The position numbers and the translations under genes were made by a program. From Halomonas sp. QHL1 (lineage in GTDB: Bacteria; Pseudomonadota; Gammaproteobacteria; Pseudomonadales; Halomonadaceae), in NCBI RefSeq assembly GCF_001882345.1, contig NZ_MINL01000001.1, positions 3,481,852-3,545,851 on the forward strand: 64,000 nucleotides of DNA. The letters are read 5' to 3'. The notes under the pieces are model-generated. The model did not search any database. It worked only from the letters and a program-made list of their open reading frames with translations, and had not been told where the DNA came from. Positions 43,229-51,475 of the stretch are shown one piece after another (the first letter of the stretch is position 1; each line of letters starts with the position of its first letter).

Positions 43229-43257
43229 AGGATAGCGCTTTGGCTGGATAAAGTCAG
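43229..43257 (-). promoter_or_regulatory. Possible queA promoter
   Basis: CTGACT (43252-43257) and TATCCT (43229-43234) on the minus strand are 17 bases apart, about 38 bases before the queA ATG. Each box matches consensus at four of six. Confidence 0.4.
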
Positions 43258-43266
43258 TTAATGTGA

Positions 43267-43294
43267 TTGACCTAACTAGAAATTTACGTATACT
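43267..43294 (+). promoter_or_regulatory. tRNA-Leu promoter
   Basis: TTGACC (43267-43272) and TATACT (43289-43294), 16 bases apart, end 11 bases before the tRNA. The following GC-rich stretch could act as a discriminator. Confidence 0.7.
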
Positions 43295-43305
43295 ACGCAC
43301 GCATT

Positions 43306-43392
43306 GCCGGTATGGCGGAATTGGTAGACGCAGCGGATTCAAAATCCGCCGCCTTTACGGGTGTGCCAGTTCGAGTCTGGCTACCGGCACCA
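43306..43392 (+). tRNA. tRNA-Leu (anticodon CAA)
   Basis: An 87-base class II tRNA. The acceptor arms GCCGGTA and TACCGGC (43306-43312, 43382-43388) pair fully; the anticodon loop TTCAAAA reads CAA; a long variable arm (CGCCTTTACGGGTG) and a T arm with GTTCGAGTC follow. CCA is encoded (43390-43392). It reads UUG codons. Confidence 0.97.
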
Positions 43393-43405
43393 AACATTAA
43401 AAATC

Positions 43406-43426
43406 AGGCGCTTAGGCGCCTTTTTT
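43406..43426 (+). terminator. Terminator of tRNA-Leu
   Basis: AGGCGC and GCGCCT form a short stem with a four-base loop, followed by TTTTTT, 14 bases beyond the tRNA CCA. Confidence 0.88.
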
Positions 43427-43491
43427 GTGCCTGCGATTTGTGTTTTCCCTTCCTAAATGTGTCCACAAAGTACCAGCGGAGATTTTGAGGC

Positions 43492-44862
43492 TTACTTCAC
43501 TGTCTTCTCAAAACCCTTGGCCGTGAGGGTTCTAAAGAAACTAACCAGTTCTGCGCTCTTAGCATCTTCGTGCCAACTGGCGGCGTAGGTTTGGGCGCGC
43601 TCGGCGAGCTGTTGGCGCAGGGTGTTATCGCTTAGCAGGCGATTGACCTTGGTGGCAAAGTCGTCATGATTATCTTCGGCGATCAGGCAGCCTTCGCCCT
43701 CTTTTAACACATCAAGTGTGCCCATCGCGGCGGTGGAAACTACCGGCGTGCCGAGTGCCATTGCCTCCAGCAGTACCAGCCCTTGGGTTTCTGTACGTGA
43801 TGCAAACACAAAAACGTCGGCGGCGCGGTAGGCCGCCTGCAGCGGGCCGCTGCGATCAAGGTAACCGAGAAAGAGCACCGACTCTGCCACGCCAACTTCC
43901 TGGGCGCGACGTACAAGCGAGTCATGAGCCGGGCCTTCGCCGGTAATAATGAGCCGGGTGGTGGGGTATTCGGCTAACACCTTGGGCAGCGTATCGATCA
44001 GAAAATCGATGTTCTTCTCAAAGGCGGCGCGACCTACATAGAGCAGCAGTCGCGCTTCTTGAGGCAGGTCGTAGTGGGATCGGAAGTCGCTATCATCCTG
44101 GGCTCCTTGAGGGTGGCAGAACGACTCAAGCGACAAGCCGGTGGGAATGACCGTGGTGGGCGTGGTCACGCCGTAGCGGATAAGTGCTTTCTGCATTGCT
44201 TGAGAGGGTGCCACCAAGGCGTCGAGTTGCTGGCACTGGTGCACTGAAACTCGGCGAGCGGCAAGTTGCAGCCAGCGTCGTGGAAGCCAGCGGATATAGT
44301 GATGAACATACTCCTCAAACAAGGTGTGATAGGTGGCCACCACTGGCAGTCCGAGCCGACGTCCCAGCGCCACGCCGGCATAGTGGGCGGTAAACGGCGT
44401 ATGGACATGAATGAGATCGAAGTCCTGGTCGGCAAGCTGTGGTGCCAGGGCGATCAAGTCCCGGTAGCGCATCATGCGATCCTCCGGGTCGCCGGGTACC
44501 TGGCGCGAACGGATGCGCAGTACGCCCGGCTCGTCCACCTGACCGACTGGATAATCGGGGCAGATCAGCGTAACCGAGTGGCCCAGGCGTTCAAGGGCCC
44601 CTCGAAAACTGGCGATGGAGGTGGAAACGCCATTAACGCGTGGGAAGTAGACATCCGAAATCATCAGTATCTTCATACCGCTCAGCGGCGTCTTGGCCGT
44701 AGACGCCGTTGAGTGGAACAGCGTCAAAGCTGACGCCAGCCGCGCTTTGCGGTCAGCTTCACGTTGCTGGTGTAGGGCATTGCCGTTGGCTAAGTGAGTT
44801 AAGGCCGCGACTTCCTGGTCGCTGAGAGGAGAGCTAAGAGAGGGGCGTCGGCGCTGTGGCAT
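43492..44862 (-). CDS. Family 4 glycosyltransferase
   Basis: A 456-residue GT-B enzyme. The catalytic core begins at M63 (MKILMISDVYFPRVNGVSTSI); LIHVHTPFTAHYAG, LYVGRAAFEKNIDFLID and the EX7E motif in ETQGLVLLEAMALG are typical of GT4. Relatives transfer glucose or mannose to diacylglycerol or other lipids, but the acceptor here is unknown. Residues 1-62 form an extension that starts with MPQRRRPS and looks soluble and helical. Starts at 44862 and at 44676 (giving the core only) are both possible; neither has a strong ribosome-binding site. Confidence 0.82.
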   Translation of the reverse strand: MPQRRRPSLSSPLSDQEVAALTHLANGNALHQQREADRKARLASALTLFHSTASTAKTPLSGMKILMISDVYFPRVNGVSTSIASFRGALERLGHSVTLICPDYPVGQVDEPGVLRIRSRQVPGDPEDRMMRYRDLIALAPQLADQDFDLIHVHTPFTAHYAGVALGRRLGLPVVATYHTLFEEYVHHYIRWLPRRWLQLAARRVSVHQCQQLDALVAPSQAMQKALIRYGVTTPTTVIPTGLSLESFCHPQGAQDDSDFRSHYDLPQEARLLLYVGRAAFEKNIDFLIDTLPKVLAEYPTTRLIITGEGPAHDSLVRRAQEVGVAESVLFLGYLDRSGPLQAAYRAADVFVFASRTETQGLVLLEAMALGTPVVSTAAMGTLDVLKEGEGCLIAEDNHDDFATKVNRLLSDNTLRQQLAERAQTYAASWHEDAKSAELVSFFRTLTAKGFEKTVK

Positions 44863-45049
44863 TTTGTTTGGACTCTTTTGGCAGCTTATTGCCACGCTAA
44901 CCCGAGTCCATGACTGACGGATGACAGCCAGCACCCAGCTTGCGCCCATCGAGCTGAGCGTTTGCGAACAGTTGGCGGTTCCCTCGCTTTTTATTGTCTA
45001 GCCGTTTTATAGTGCTTCAATAGCACTCGACGAAAGACGGTAATCCACC

Positions 45050-45817
45050 ATGGCCCTTTTTGAGCTGCATAGCCGCAACTTAGCCCAAGAACAGGTGGCC
45101 CATACCCACGACTTCCATCAGCTTATTCTGGCCACTTGTGGTGTTACGGAGCTTTCGATGGAGGGGCAAGGGGAAAGGGTGACCGCACGCCGTGGCTGTC
45201 TGATTCCTTCCTCGCGCCATCACGAATACCAGGGCGATGGCAACAACCGTACCCTAGTGTTGGATATTCCCGTTGCCCAGTTGGCGTCGCTTGAGAAAGG
45301 CAGCGAGATTGAGCGCCTGTTCGATAAGCCGCGCTTTTTCAGCGTGCCTCCCGCGTTAAACCAGCTCACCCATGCCCTGGCGAATCAGCTTGAACAATGT
45401 CCCGCGCTGCAGAATGAAATCGCGATTCTACTGCTGCGCGCGCTGACCATGTATCTGCATGACGCCACTCCCACAGCGGTCGGGCAGTTGGGCCAGCACT
45501 GTATTAGCGAACGCCTCGACCTTGCTCGTTTGGATGTCTGGCTGGATCAGCACCTAGCTGATGAGATCCGCGTTGATCAGTTAGCTTCCCTATGTGCCTT
45601 GAGCCCAGGACACTTCCACAGCTGTTTTCGTGAGCTGACTGGCGTAACGCCGTTGGCCTATGTCCAGCGCAGGCGTTTAGAGCACGCGCGCACGCTAGTT
45701 CGCCATAGCACGCTTAGCCTGGGATATATCGCTATGCTGGTCGGCTTTTGCGATCAAGGGAGTTTTTCCCGCGCCTATAGGCGCTATTTTGAAGTCTCTC
45801 CTTCGTCCGATAGATAG
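45050..45817 (+). CDS. AraC-family transcriptional regulator
   Basis: A 255-residue regulator. An N-terminal cupin-like sensor (HTHDFHQLILATCG, RRGCLIPSSRHHEYQ) covers about 1-130, and the two-HTH AraC domain about 160-255 (LASLCALSPGHFHSCFRELTGVTPLAYVQRRRLEHAR, then IAMLVGFCDQGSFSRAYRRYF). It lies 184 bases before ridA in the same direction, so it is the natural candidate to control the RidA-OCD genes and perhaps the TRAP operon. Inducer unknown. Confidence 0.88.
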   Translation: MALFELHSRNLAQEQVAHTHDFHQLILATCGVTELSMEGQGERVTARRGCLIPSSRHHEYQGDGNNRTLVLDIPVAQLASLEKGSEIERLFDKPRFFSVPPALNQLTHALANQLEQCPALQNEIAILLLRALTMYLHDATPTAVGQLGQHCISERLDLARLDVWLDQHLADEIRVDQLASLCALSPGHFHSCFRELTGVTPLAYVQRRRLEHARTLVRHSTLSLGYIAMLVGFCDQGSFSRAYRRYFEVSPSSDR

Positions 45818-45856
45818 ACCCTCTCTTAGATAGCCACACCTCTCTAGATAGCCGCT
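45811..45856. repeat. Stop-bearing degenerate repeat at the end of the araC-type gene
   Basis: TAGATAG occurs three times (from 45811, 45827 and 45845) with CTCTCT or similar between. The TAG codons at 45815, 45827 and 45845 are all in the gene's own frame. It resembles, in weaker form, the repeat after dctP. Confidence 0.5.
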
Positions 45857-46001
45857 TTCTGTAAATGGCTCCTTCCTGAAAACTGCCTGCATGACTTCCG
45901 GGCAAATCTACCGCAGTGTCGGGCAAGTAATTTGTCGGCGAGCGCACTAGTCTCTGATGATCCCTTTTAAATCAACACAACCTCTTTCAAGGAAAAACAC
46001 C

Positions 46002-46358
46002 ATGGGCGTTACCTATCAAGACAGCAATGCACGTATGAGCCAAGTGGCGATTCACAACGGCACCGTTTACCTCGCAGGCCAGGTTCCCCCTGATGCCACG
46101 GCGGATATGCGTGGCCAAACCGAGCAGGTGCTGGCGCGCATTGATCAACTGCTGGCCCAGGCGGGTACCTCGAAAGAGCACCTGATCTCGGCGCAAATTT
46201 GGGTCACCAGCATGGCGGAGTTCGACCAAATGAACGCTGCTTGGGATGCCTGGGTCGTGCCCGGTCGCCCGCCAGTGCGTGCGGCGCTGGAAGCCCAGCT
46301 CGCCAAGCCCGAGTGGAAAGTTGAGATTATGGTGGTAGCCGCGCTGCCAGAGGCCTGA
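46002..46358 (+). CDS. RidA-family protein
   Basis: A 118-residue trimeric-fold protein. The conserved arginine lies in PPVRAALEAQLA and the acidic residue in KVEIMVVAA; VYLAGQVPPD opens the chain. RidA enzymes hydrolyse reactive enamine/imine intermediates. The ATG at 46002 follows AAGGA at eight bases and is preferred over ATG 45957, which has no family match. The next gene starts two bases after the stop, and it encodes an imine-handling enzyme, so the pair fits one pathway. Confidence 0.88.
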   Translation: MGVTYQDSNARMSQVAIHNGTVYLAGQVPPDATADMRGQTEQVLARIDQLLAQAGTSKEHLISAQIWVTSMAEFDQMNAAWDAWVVPGRPPVRAALEAQLAKPEWKVEIMVVAALPEA

Positions 46359-46359
46359 T

Positions 46360-47301
46360 ATGCGGGTTGTTTCTGCCGAAGAGGTTTCTCGCCACCTGAC
46401 GTGGGGTGGCTTGATCAAGCGGCTACACACGACGTTCGTGAACGGCGTGGAGTCGCCTCCCCGCCACCACCATGCGATGCACCGGCCAGATGGTGAAGCC
46501 ACCATGCTGCTAATGCCCGCTTGGGAAGCGGCGGGCTATATCGGCGTCAAAATGGTCAACGTGTTTCCACAAAACGCCGACCACGGCATCCCAGCGATCT
46601 CTGGGCTTTACTTGCTCAGCGAGGGCAAACATGGCCAGCCGCTGGCCTGTATCGATGGCAGCGAGCTAACCCGACGTCGCACGGCGGCGGCTTCCTCGCT
46701 GGCCGCCCAAGCCTTGGCGATTGATAACGCAGAAACGCTACTGGTGGTGGGCACAGGCAAGTTGGCGCCCATGGTGATCGAGGCCCACGCCAGCGTCCGT
46801 CCCATCAAGCGGGTGCTGATCTGGGGCCGCAACCCCAGCAAATCGGCTGCGATTGCCGATGAGTACGCTGAGCGCTTTGAAACCCACGTGGTGGAAGAGC
46901 TGGCGGATGCCGCGGCAGAGGCGGACATTATTAGCTGCGTAACGCTCTCCAACCAGCCGCTGATTAAAGGTGAGTGGCTAACACCTGGCACCCACTTGGA
47001 TTTGATCGGCGCGTTTCGACCGCAGATGCGCGAAACCGATGCGCTGTGTCTGCGTCGCTCAGAGGTATTTGTGGATACCTACGCCGGAGCCAAGGGCGAG
47101 GCAGGCGACATCCTGCAAGCCATTGAAGAGGGCGAGTTCCAGTTCGACCAGATTCAGGCCGAGCTTGCTGAAGTGCTGGCTGGGACTAAGTCGGGGCGCT
47201 CTGCACCGGAAGCCATCACGCTCTTCAAATCGGTAGGCGCTTCCCTGGAAGATTTAGCGGCTGCGATAGAAGTATGGGAGTCGCTACCCGAACAGCCATG
47301 A
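46360..47301 (+). CDS. Ornithine cyclodeaminase/mu-crystallin family protein
   Basis: A 313-residue NAD(P)-dependent enzyme of the OCD/mu-crystallin family. The dinucleotide motif is VVGTGKLAPMVIEAH (about 129-143), and DGSELTRRRTAAASSLAA (about 97-114) is the substrate-contact region. Members include ornithine cyclodeaminase, alanine dehydrogenase, ketimine reductases (delta1-piperideine- and pyrroline-2-carboxylate) and EutC. Which reaction applies here cannot be read, but the adjacent RidA gene favours an imine substrate. Confidence 0.85.
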   Translation: MRVVSAEEVSRHLTWGGLIKRLHTTFVNGVESPPRHHHAMHRPDGEATMLLMPAWEAAGYIGVKMVNVFPQNADHGIPAISGLYLLSEGKHGQPLACIDGSELTRRRTAAASSLAAQALAIDNAETLLVVGTGKLAPMVIEAHASVRPIKRVLIWGRNPSKSAAIADEYAERFETHVVEELADAAAEADIISCVTLSNQPLIKGEWLTPGTHLDLIGAFRPQMRETDALCLRRSEVFVDTYAGAKGEAGDILQAIEEGEFQFDQIQAELAEVLAGTKSGRSAPEAITLFKSVGASLEDLAAAIEVWESLPEQP

Positions 47302-47323
47302 TTTTTTCAACAGATATGGTTTT

Positions 47324-47329
47324 TATAAT
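47324..47329 (+). promoter_or_regulatory. Possible -10 box of the TRAP operon
   Basis: A perfect TATAAT sits 87 bases before dctP within AT-rich sequence, but no good -35 is found at 16-18 bases. It may need an activator such as the AraC-family protein. Confidence 0.35.
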
Positions 47330-47415
47330 AACAATAGCAACAACGACATCGTCGCCGATCATGTGGCATCGCCAGTCATAACGAAGACCCACTAATAACC
47401 AAAACGAGGTATGTT

Positions 47416-48489
47416 ATGAACGCTAAAAAATCAGTATTTTTCGCCGCCATGGCGGCACTGCCTTTGGCTATCGCCAGCGCCAATGCCCAGGCGCAATCCT
47501 ATGAAATGGTGATCGCTACGCAGTTGCCCGAGGATATGAGTAATAACGAAATCTATCCGGCGCTGGTGCACTTTAAGAACCTGGTGGAGGCTCGAACCGA
47601 CGGGGACCTTGAGGTCACTATCTTCGGCGGCGGTCAGCTGGGCTCCGAGGTAGAAAACGGCTCGGAAGTGCAGGGTGGGCGCACGCTGCAATCAACGATT
47701 ATGTCAGCCGGGGCGATGTCATCGTTTTACCAGGATTATCAGGTCGTCACGGCGCCGTTCCTGTTTACCAATTGGCGTCAGGCGTGGAGTTTCTTTGATA
47801 GTGAATGGTTCGCCGACTTTATGTCCGGCACCGTCGAAGCCGCTGATATGCGTTATTTGGGCACCTTCGACGATGGCGGTGGCTTCGTCGCCTTCACTAA
47901 CAACGTGCGCTTGATCGAGACCGTCGAAGATTTAGAAGGCCTCAATATCCGTACCGAAGAAAACCCCGCCCACGTGGCGATAATGCAATCGTTAGGCGCC
48001 TCTGCCACACCGCTGCCCTGGGGCGAGCTCATCACCGCGCTGGAAACCGGCCTTGCCGATGGCCAGTTCAATGCGCCGGTGCTCAACACCACCTTCAATT
48101 TTGATGCAGTGACCGACTACACCACGCTCACCGGGCATGTGTATAACAGCGCCCCCTGGGTGGTCAGCGAGTCGTGGTACCAATCGTTACCCGAAGAGCA
48201 TCAGCAGGCGCTGGTAAGCTCCGCGCGGGAAGCGATTCAACTGAGCCACGGTATGTCGGGCGCTTTGGCTACCGCAAGTTGGGTGGAGTCCTGTGAACGC
48301 TTTGAAGAGTGCTACCTGATGCCCGACGCCGAGCGTGAGCGGATGGCGGAAATTGCCCGTCCCGCTTGGCAGGAGTGGATCGTCGATGACTTCGGCATGG
48401 ACGAAGCCCGCGTACAGGGGCTGCTTGACGAAGTTGAACGTGTCGGCCAGCAGTTGGCAGAAGACGATTACCGCACTTATGGTCAATAA
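47416..48489 (+). CDS. TRAP transporter substrate-binding protein (DctP family)
   Basis: A 357-residue periplasmic protein with a signal peptide (core VFFAAMAALPLAIASA, likely cleavage after AQA). GGGQLGSEVENGSEVQGGRTLQ and NIRTEENPAHVAIMQSLGASATPLPWGELITALETGLADGQ are DctP signatures; the arginine of the carboxylate-binding site lies in LNIRTEE. TRAP systems usually import carboxylate-bearing solutes with Na+. Its stop is the first of five in-frame TAA codons. dctQ and dctM follow. Confidence 0.93.
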   Translation: MNAKKSVFFAAMAALPLAIASANAQAQSYEMVIATQLPEDMSNNEIYPALVHFKNLVEARTDGDLEVTIFGGGQLGSEVENGSEVQGGRTLQSTIMSAGAMSSFYQDYQVVTAPFLFTNWRQAWSFFDSEWFADFMSGTVEAADMRYLGTFDDGGGFVAFTNNVRLIETVEDLEGLNIRTEENPAHVAIMQSLGASATPLPWGELITALETGLADGQFNAPVLNTTFNFDAVTDYTTLTGHVYNSAPWVVSESWYQSLPEEHQQALVSSAREAIQLSHGMSGALATASWVESCERFEECYLMPDAERERMAEIARPAWQEWIVDDFGMDEARVQGLLDEVERVGQQLAEDDYRTYGQ

Positions 48490-48549
48490 AAGCAGGGCCA
48501 ATAAATGCAGGGCCAATAAAGCCAGGGTCAGTAAAACCGGGGCCAATAA
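48477..48549 (+). repeat. 15-base tandem repeat carrying five in-frame stop codons
   Basis: The end of dctP, GGT CAA TAA, is repeated four more times at exact 15-base steps; TAA codons stand at 48487, 48502, 48517, 48532 and 48547, all in the dctP frame. Four of the copies have Gln and stop as CAA TAA and one as CAG TAA, and third-base changes (GGT/GGC) are largely synonymous. Confidence 0.85.
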
Positions 48550-48566
48550 CGGTTAGCGAACGATAA

Positions 48567-48594
48567 ACGCTGGGGCGATGTGAGGCCCCAGCGT
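48567..48594 (+). other. Stem-loop between dctP and dctQ
   Basis: ACGCTGGGGC and GCCCCAGCGT make a perfect ten-pair stem with an eight-base loop, ending 11 bases before the dctQ ATG and just before its GAGGAA ribosome-binding site. There is no U-tract. Such hairpins often stabilise the binding-protein mRNA and lower expression of the membrane subunits. Confidence 0.7.
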
Positions 48595-48605
48595 GAGGAA
48601 AAACC

Positions 48606-49151
48606 ATGGGCGTTTTAACTCCTTTGCGCCGCGTGAGCGACCTCGTCAATCAGGTGGCCATCGTGGTGTGTGTGGGCTGTATTCTGGCGATGCTGGGCAT
48701 CTCGTTCACTGCGTTTCTCTACAAGCTGATCACCGGTAGCACGCTTAGCTGGACCTACTCACTGGCGCGGCTGTTTCTGCCTTGGATCGGCTTTCTCTCC
48801 ATGACGATTTCGCTGCGCTATGGCGAACATGTCGCCATGACACTGTTGGTTCGCAGCTTGCCCCGCGTGATGGTGCAAGTCGCTGCCGGGCTCTGCCTGG
48901 CGGTGATTGGTCTGTTTGCACTGATGCTGACGTGGTACGGCTGGGATTACTTCGCCAGTGCCACCCAGGTCTACATGGTCTCCGATCAAATCCGCATTCC
49001 CAGCAAGGTGACCGCTATCGTTGTGCCTCTCAGTGGCGTCCTCATGCTGCTGCACCTGGTGCATGGCTTTGCCCTGCTGGAGCATTTCATCGCTGATCAG
49101 GACGTGATTGGCGAACTCATCGACACCAGTGACGGGGAGCACCGCTCATGA
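48606..49151 (+). CDS. TRAP transporter small membrane subunit (DctQ)
   Basis: A 181-residue protein with four hydrophobic segments (from about residues 15, 49, 85 and 130). YSLARLFLPWIGFLSMTISLRYGEHVAMTLLV matches the DctQ pattern. It partners the large DctM subunit, whose start overlaps its stop by four bases. Confidence 0.9.
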   Translation: MGVLTPLRRVSDLVNQVAIVVCVGCILAMLGISFTAFLYKLITGSTLSWTYSLARLFLPWIGFLSMTISLRYGEHVAMTLLVRSLPRVMVQVAAGLCLAVIGLFALMLTWYGWDYFASATQVYMVSDQIRIPSKVTAIVVPLSGVLMLLHLVHGFALLEHFIADQDVIGELIDTSDGEHRS

Positions 49152-50422
49152 CCCCTGCAATTATTGCGTTTGTCGTGCTGCTGTTTATCGGTGCACCGGT
49201 GGCGGTGGTGATGGCCATGTCCGGGTTGGCGGGTGGCTTTGCCATCGGCGGCGAGCGCATGCTCGGCATCATTGCCGATCGCATGTTCTCCGGCGTCTCC
49301 GGCTTTCTACTGATTGCCGTGCCCTACTTTATTTTCACCGCAGAGCTGATGAACCAGGGCGGGCTGACCCATAAATTGATCGCGTTCAACAATGCACTGT
49401 TCGGTCGGGTGCGCGGGTCACTCTCCCATGTGAATATCTCGGTCTCGGTGTTCTTTGCGGGTCTCACCGGCGCGGCGGTCACCGATACCGTCGCCATCGG
49501 CAAAATCATGATTCCCGAGATGAAAAAGCAGGGCTACGATGCCGAATACGCCGCTGCGGTTACCGCCTGTTCTTCCATTATCGGGCCGATTATTCCCCCA
49601 AGCGTGGTGATGGTGGTGTATGCCACGCTGCTGCGGGATATTTCGGTGATTGACCTGTTTGCCGGTGGCATTATTCCCGGCCTGTTGATGGCGCTGGCGC
49701 TACTGGGCGTCAGCTTCTTCCTGGCCTGGAAGCGCAACTACCCTAAACAGGCACCTACACCCTTTAAGGCGGCCATCATCGCACTGTTAGTCGCGCTGCC
49801 TGCGATGGTGGTGCCGCTGATTATCCTCGGGGGGATTCTCTCGGGGCTCACCACGATTACCGAAGCCTCGGGCTTTGCGGCGGTTTACGCCATTGTGATT
49901 GGTGTGGTCTTCTACCGTAATCTTACCTGGCGCAAAATCTGGGATTCACTGGTGACCACGGTGCGCTTCTCCGGGGTAGTATTTTTTCTGCTGGCGACAT
50001 CGGCGGTACTGGGCTGGTTCGTCACTCGCTCGGGCATCGCCAGGGATGCGGCCAGTATGATCACCACCTTTAGCGATGTGGCCTTTGTGCAATTGATGCT
50101 GGTGTGTCTGCTACTCTTGGTGATTGGCACGGTGATGGACGTGCTGCCTGCACTGGTGGTCATTGCGCCGGTTCTGGTGCCAGCGATGATCCAGCTGGGC
50201 TTTGATCCGCTGCACTTCGCCATTTTGATGATCGTGGTGCTCAATATCTCCAACGTGACACCGCCAGTGGGTATGACGCTGATGACCGCCGCGCGAATAG
50301 CCGAGGTGCCCTACGAACGAGCGATCGTGGCCTCGCTGCCGTTTTACGTGTCGTTTTTAGTAGTGATTGTGCTCCTGGCTGCGTTCCCAGCACTCTCCAC
50401 CTGGATTCCGTCACTGCTGTAA
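49148..50422 (+). CDS. TRAP transporter large membrane subunit (DctM)
   Basis: A 424-residue permease with about 12 helices. GRVRGSLSHVNISVSVFFAGLTGAAVTDT and SSIIGPIIPPSVVMVVYATL are the family motifs. It forms the Na+-coupled transport path with DctP and DctQ. Halomonas ectoine carrier TeaABC is of this class, but here no TeaD-type stress protein follows, and the neighbours are catabolic. Confidence 0.94.
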   Translation: MTPAIIAFVVLLFIGAPVAVVMAMSGLAGGFAIGGERMLGIIADRMFSGVSGFLLIAVPYFIFTAELMNQGGLTHKLIAFNNALFGRVRGSLSHVNISVSVFFAGLTGAAVTDTVAIGKIMIPEMKKQGYDAEYAAAVTACSSIIGPIIPPSVVMVVYATLLRDISVIDLFAGGIIPGLLMALALLGVSFFLAWKRNYPKQAPTPFKAAIIALLVALPAMVVPLIILGGILSGLTTITEASGFAAVYAIVIGVVFYRNLTWRKIWDSLVTTVRFSGVVFFLLATSAVLGWFVTRSGIARDAASMITTFSDVAFVQLMLVCLLLLVIGTVMDVLPALVVIAPVLVPAMIQLGFDPLHFAILMIVVLNISNVTPPVGMTLMTAARIAEVPYERAIVASLPFYVSFLVVIVLLAAFPALSTWIPSLL

Positions 50423-50443
50423 TTTAGCTAAGGACTGCGACCC

Positions 50444-51475
50444 ATGAAGTGTTTTTATCACCCTGACCAGACGTTGCATGCGCCGCCGACCTTCCTGCTG
50501 CGCGGCCAGCCTGTGCCTTCGCCAGAAGGTCCGGTACGCGCCGAGCTGCTTACCCAGGGGCTGGCAACGGCGGGGCTGACCCTGACCGCGCCTACTGAGG
50601 CGGATTCGCCAACGCTGCGCAAGCGCTTAGAGCAGATTCATACGCCGCGCTACCTAACGTTCCTGGACACCATTTACGCCCGCTGGCAGGCGCTGCCCAA
50701 TGCGGCGGAATTTGTTGCACCCAATATTCACCCTTGCGGTGGTGGTTACCACTACCCGCGCCACCCGATTGGGCAAGCGGGCTGGCATTTGCACGATATG
50801 GCCTGCCCGCTAAGTGCTACCAGCTTTCAAGGCGCGCTGGCCTCAGCCGCTAGCGCTGAAGCGGCGGCAGAAGAGGTGCTTAATGGCGCGCCAACGGCCT
50901 ACGCGCTGTGCCGCCCGCCGGGTCACCATGCCGGGCCGGAGCGTGCCGGGGGCTTTTGCCTGCTGAACAATTCCGCGCTGGCCGCCACGGTGCTGCGCGA
51001 ACGCTTTGCTAAGGTGGCGATCATCGATGTGGATCTGCACCACGGCAACGGCACCCAGGATATTTTCTATCACCGCAGCGATGTCTGGACGGGCTCGCTG
51101 CACGCCGACCCTAGTGATTTCTATCCGTTTTTTTGGGGCGGCGCTGATGAAGAGGGCGACGAAGAGGGCGTAGGTGCTAACGTTAATCTGCCCTTGCCGG
51201 TAGGCAGCGACGGGGAGGTCTATCTGGACGCCCTGGCAGTGTTAATTGATCACCTGCAGCGCTACGAGCCCGATGCCGTGGTGGTGGCGCTAGGCTTAGA
51301 CGCCCACAAAGATGACCCGCTCGCGGGGCTTACGGTGGAAACCGAGGCGTTTATCGAGGTGGGTAAACGCCTGGCGGCGCTTGCGCTACCTATGGTGATT
51401 GTTCAAGAGGGCGGCTACCCCACAGAGCACCTAAGCGCCAACCTGACCGCGTTTATGCACGGTTTTACGGCATGA
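50444..51475 (+). CDS. HDAC-like amidohydrolase, acetylpolyamine-deacetylase type (first of three)
   Basis: A 343-residue arginase-fold deacetylase. Active-site residues are intact: H161 and H162 (RPPGHHAG), zinc ligands D197 and H199 (DVDLHHGNGT) and D286 (LGLDAHKDDP), and Y325 (QEGGYP). Bacterial relatives remove acetyl groups from polyamines or other amines. It begins 21 bases after dctM and its stop overlaps the next deacetylase start, so it belongs to the TRAP operon. The third paralogue at 62135 has the same residue numbering and length. Confidence 0.9.
   Translation: MKCFYHPDQTLHAPPTFLLRGQPVPSPEGPVRAELLTQGLATAGLTLTAPTEADSPTLRKRLEQIHTPRYLTFLDTIYARWQALPNAAEFVAPNIHPCGGGYHYPRHPIGQAGWHLHDMACPLSATSFQGALASAASAEAAAEEVLNGAPTAYALCRPPGHHAGPERAGGFCLLNNSALAATVLRERFAKVAIIDVDLHHGNGTQDIFYHRSDVWTGSLHADPSDFYPFFWGGADEEGDEEGVGANVNLPLPVGSDGEVYLDALAVLIDHLQRYEPDAVVVALGLDAHKDDPLAGLTVETEAFIEVGKRLAALALPMVIVQEGGYPTEHLSANLTAFMHGFTA

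Noticed and set aside
43206-43392. Attachment site or island boundary at tRNA-Leu
   Set aside because: No direct repeat of the tRNA 3' end and no integrase gene nearby; the flanking genes are housekeeping.
47416-48489. Readthrough extension of dctP through the repeats
   Set aside because: TAA is the strongest stop, present five times, and the resulting tails would not form a domain.
48187-48546. Leucine-rich minus-strand frame over the end of dctP
   Set aside because: It mirrors the coding strand and the tandem repeat; dctP has clear family motifs on the other strand.
48477-48549. CRISPR-like array
   Set aside because: Units are only 15 bases, directly adjacent, without spacers, and no cas gene is in the window.
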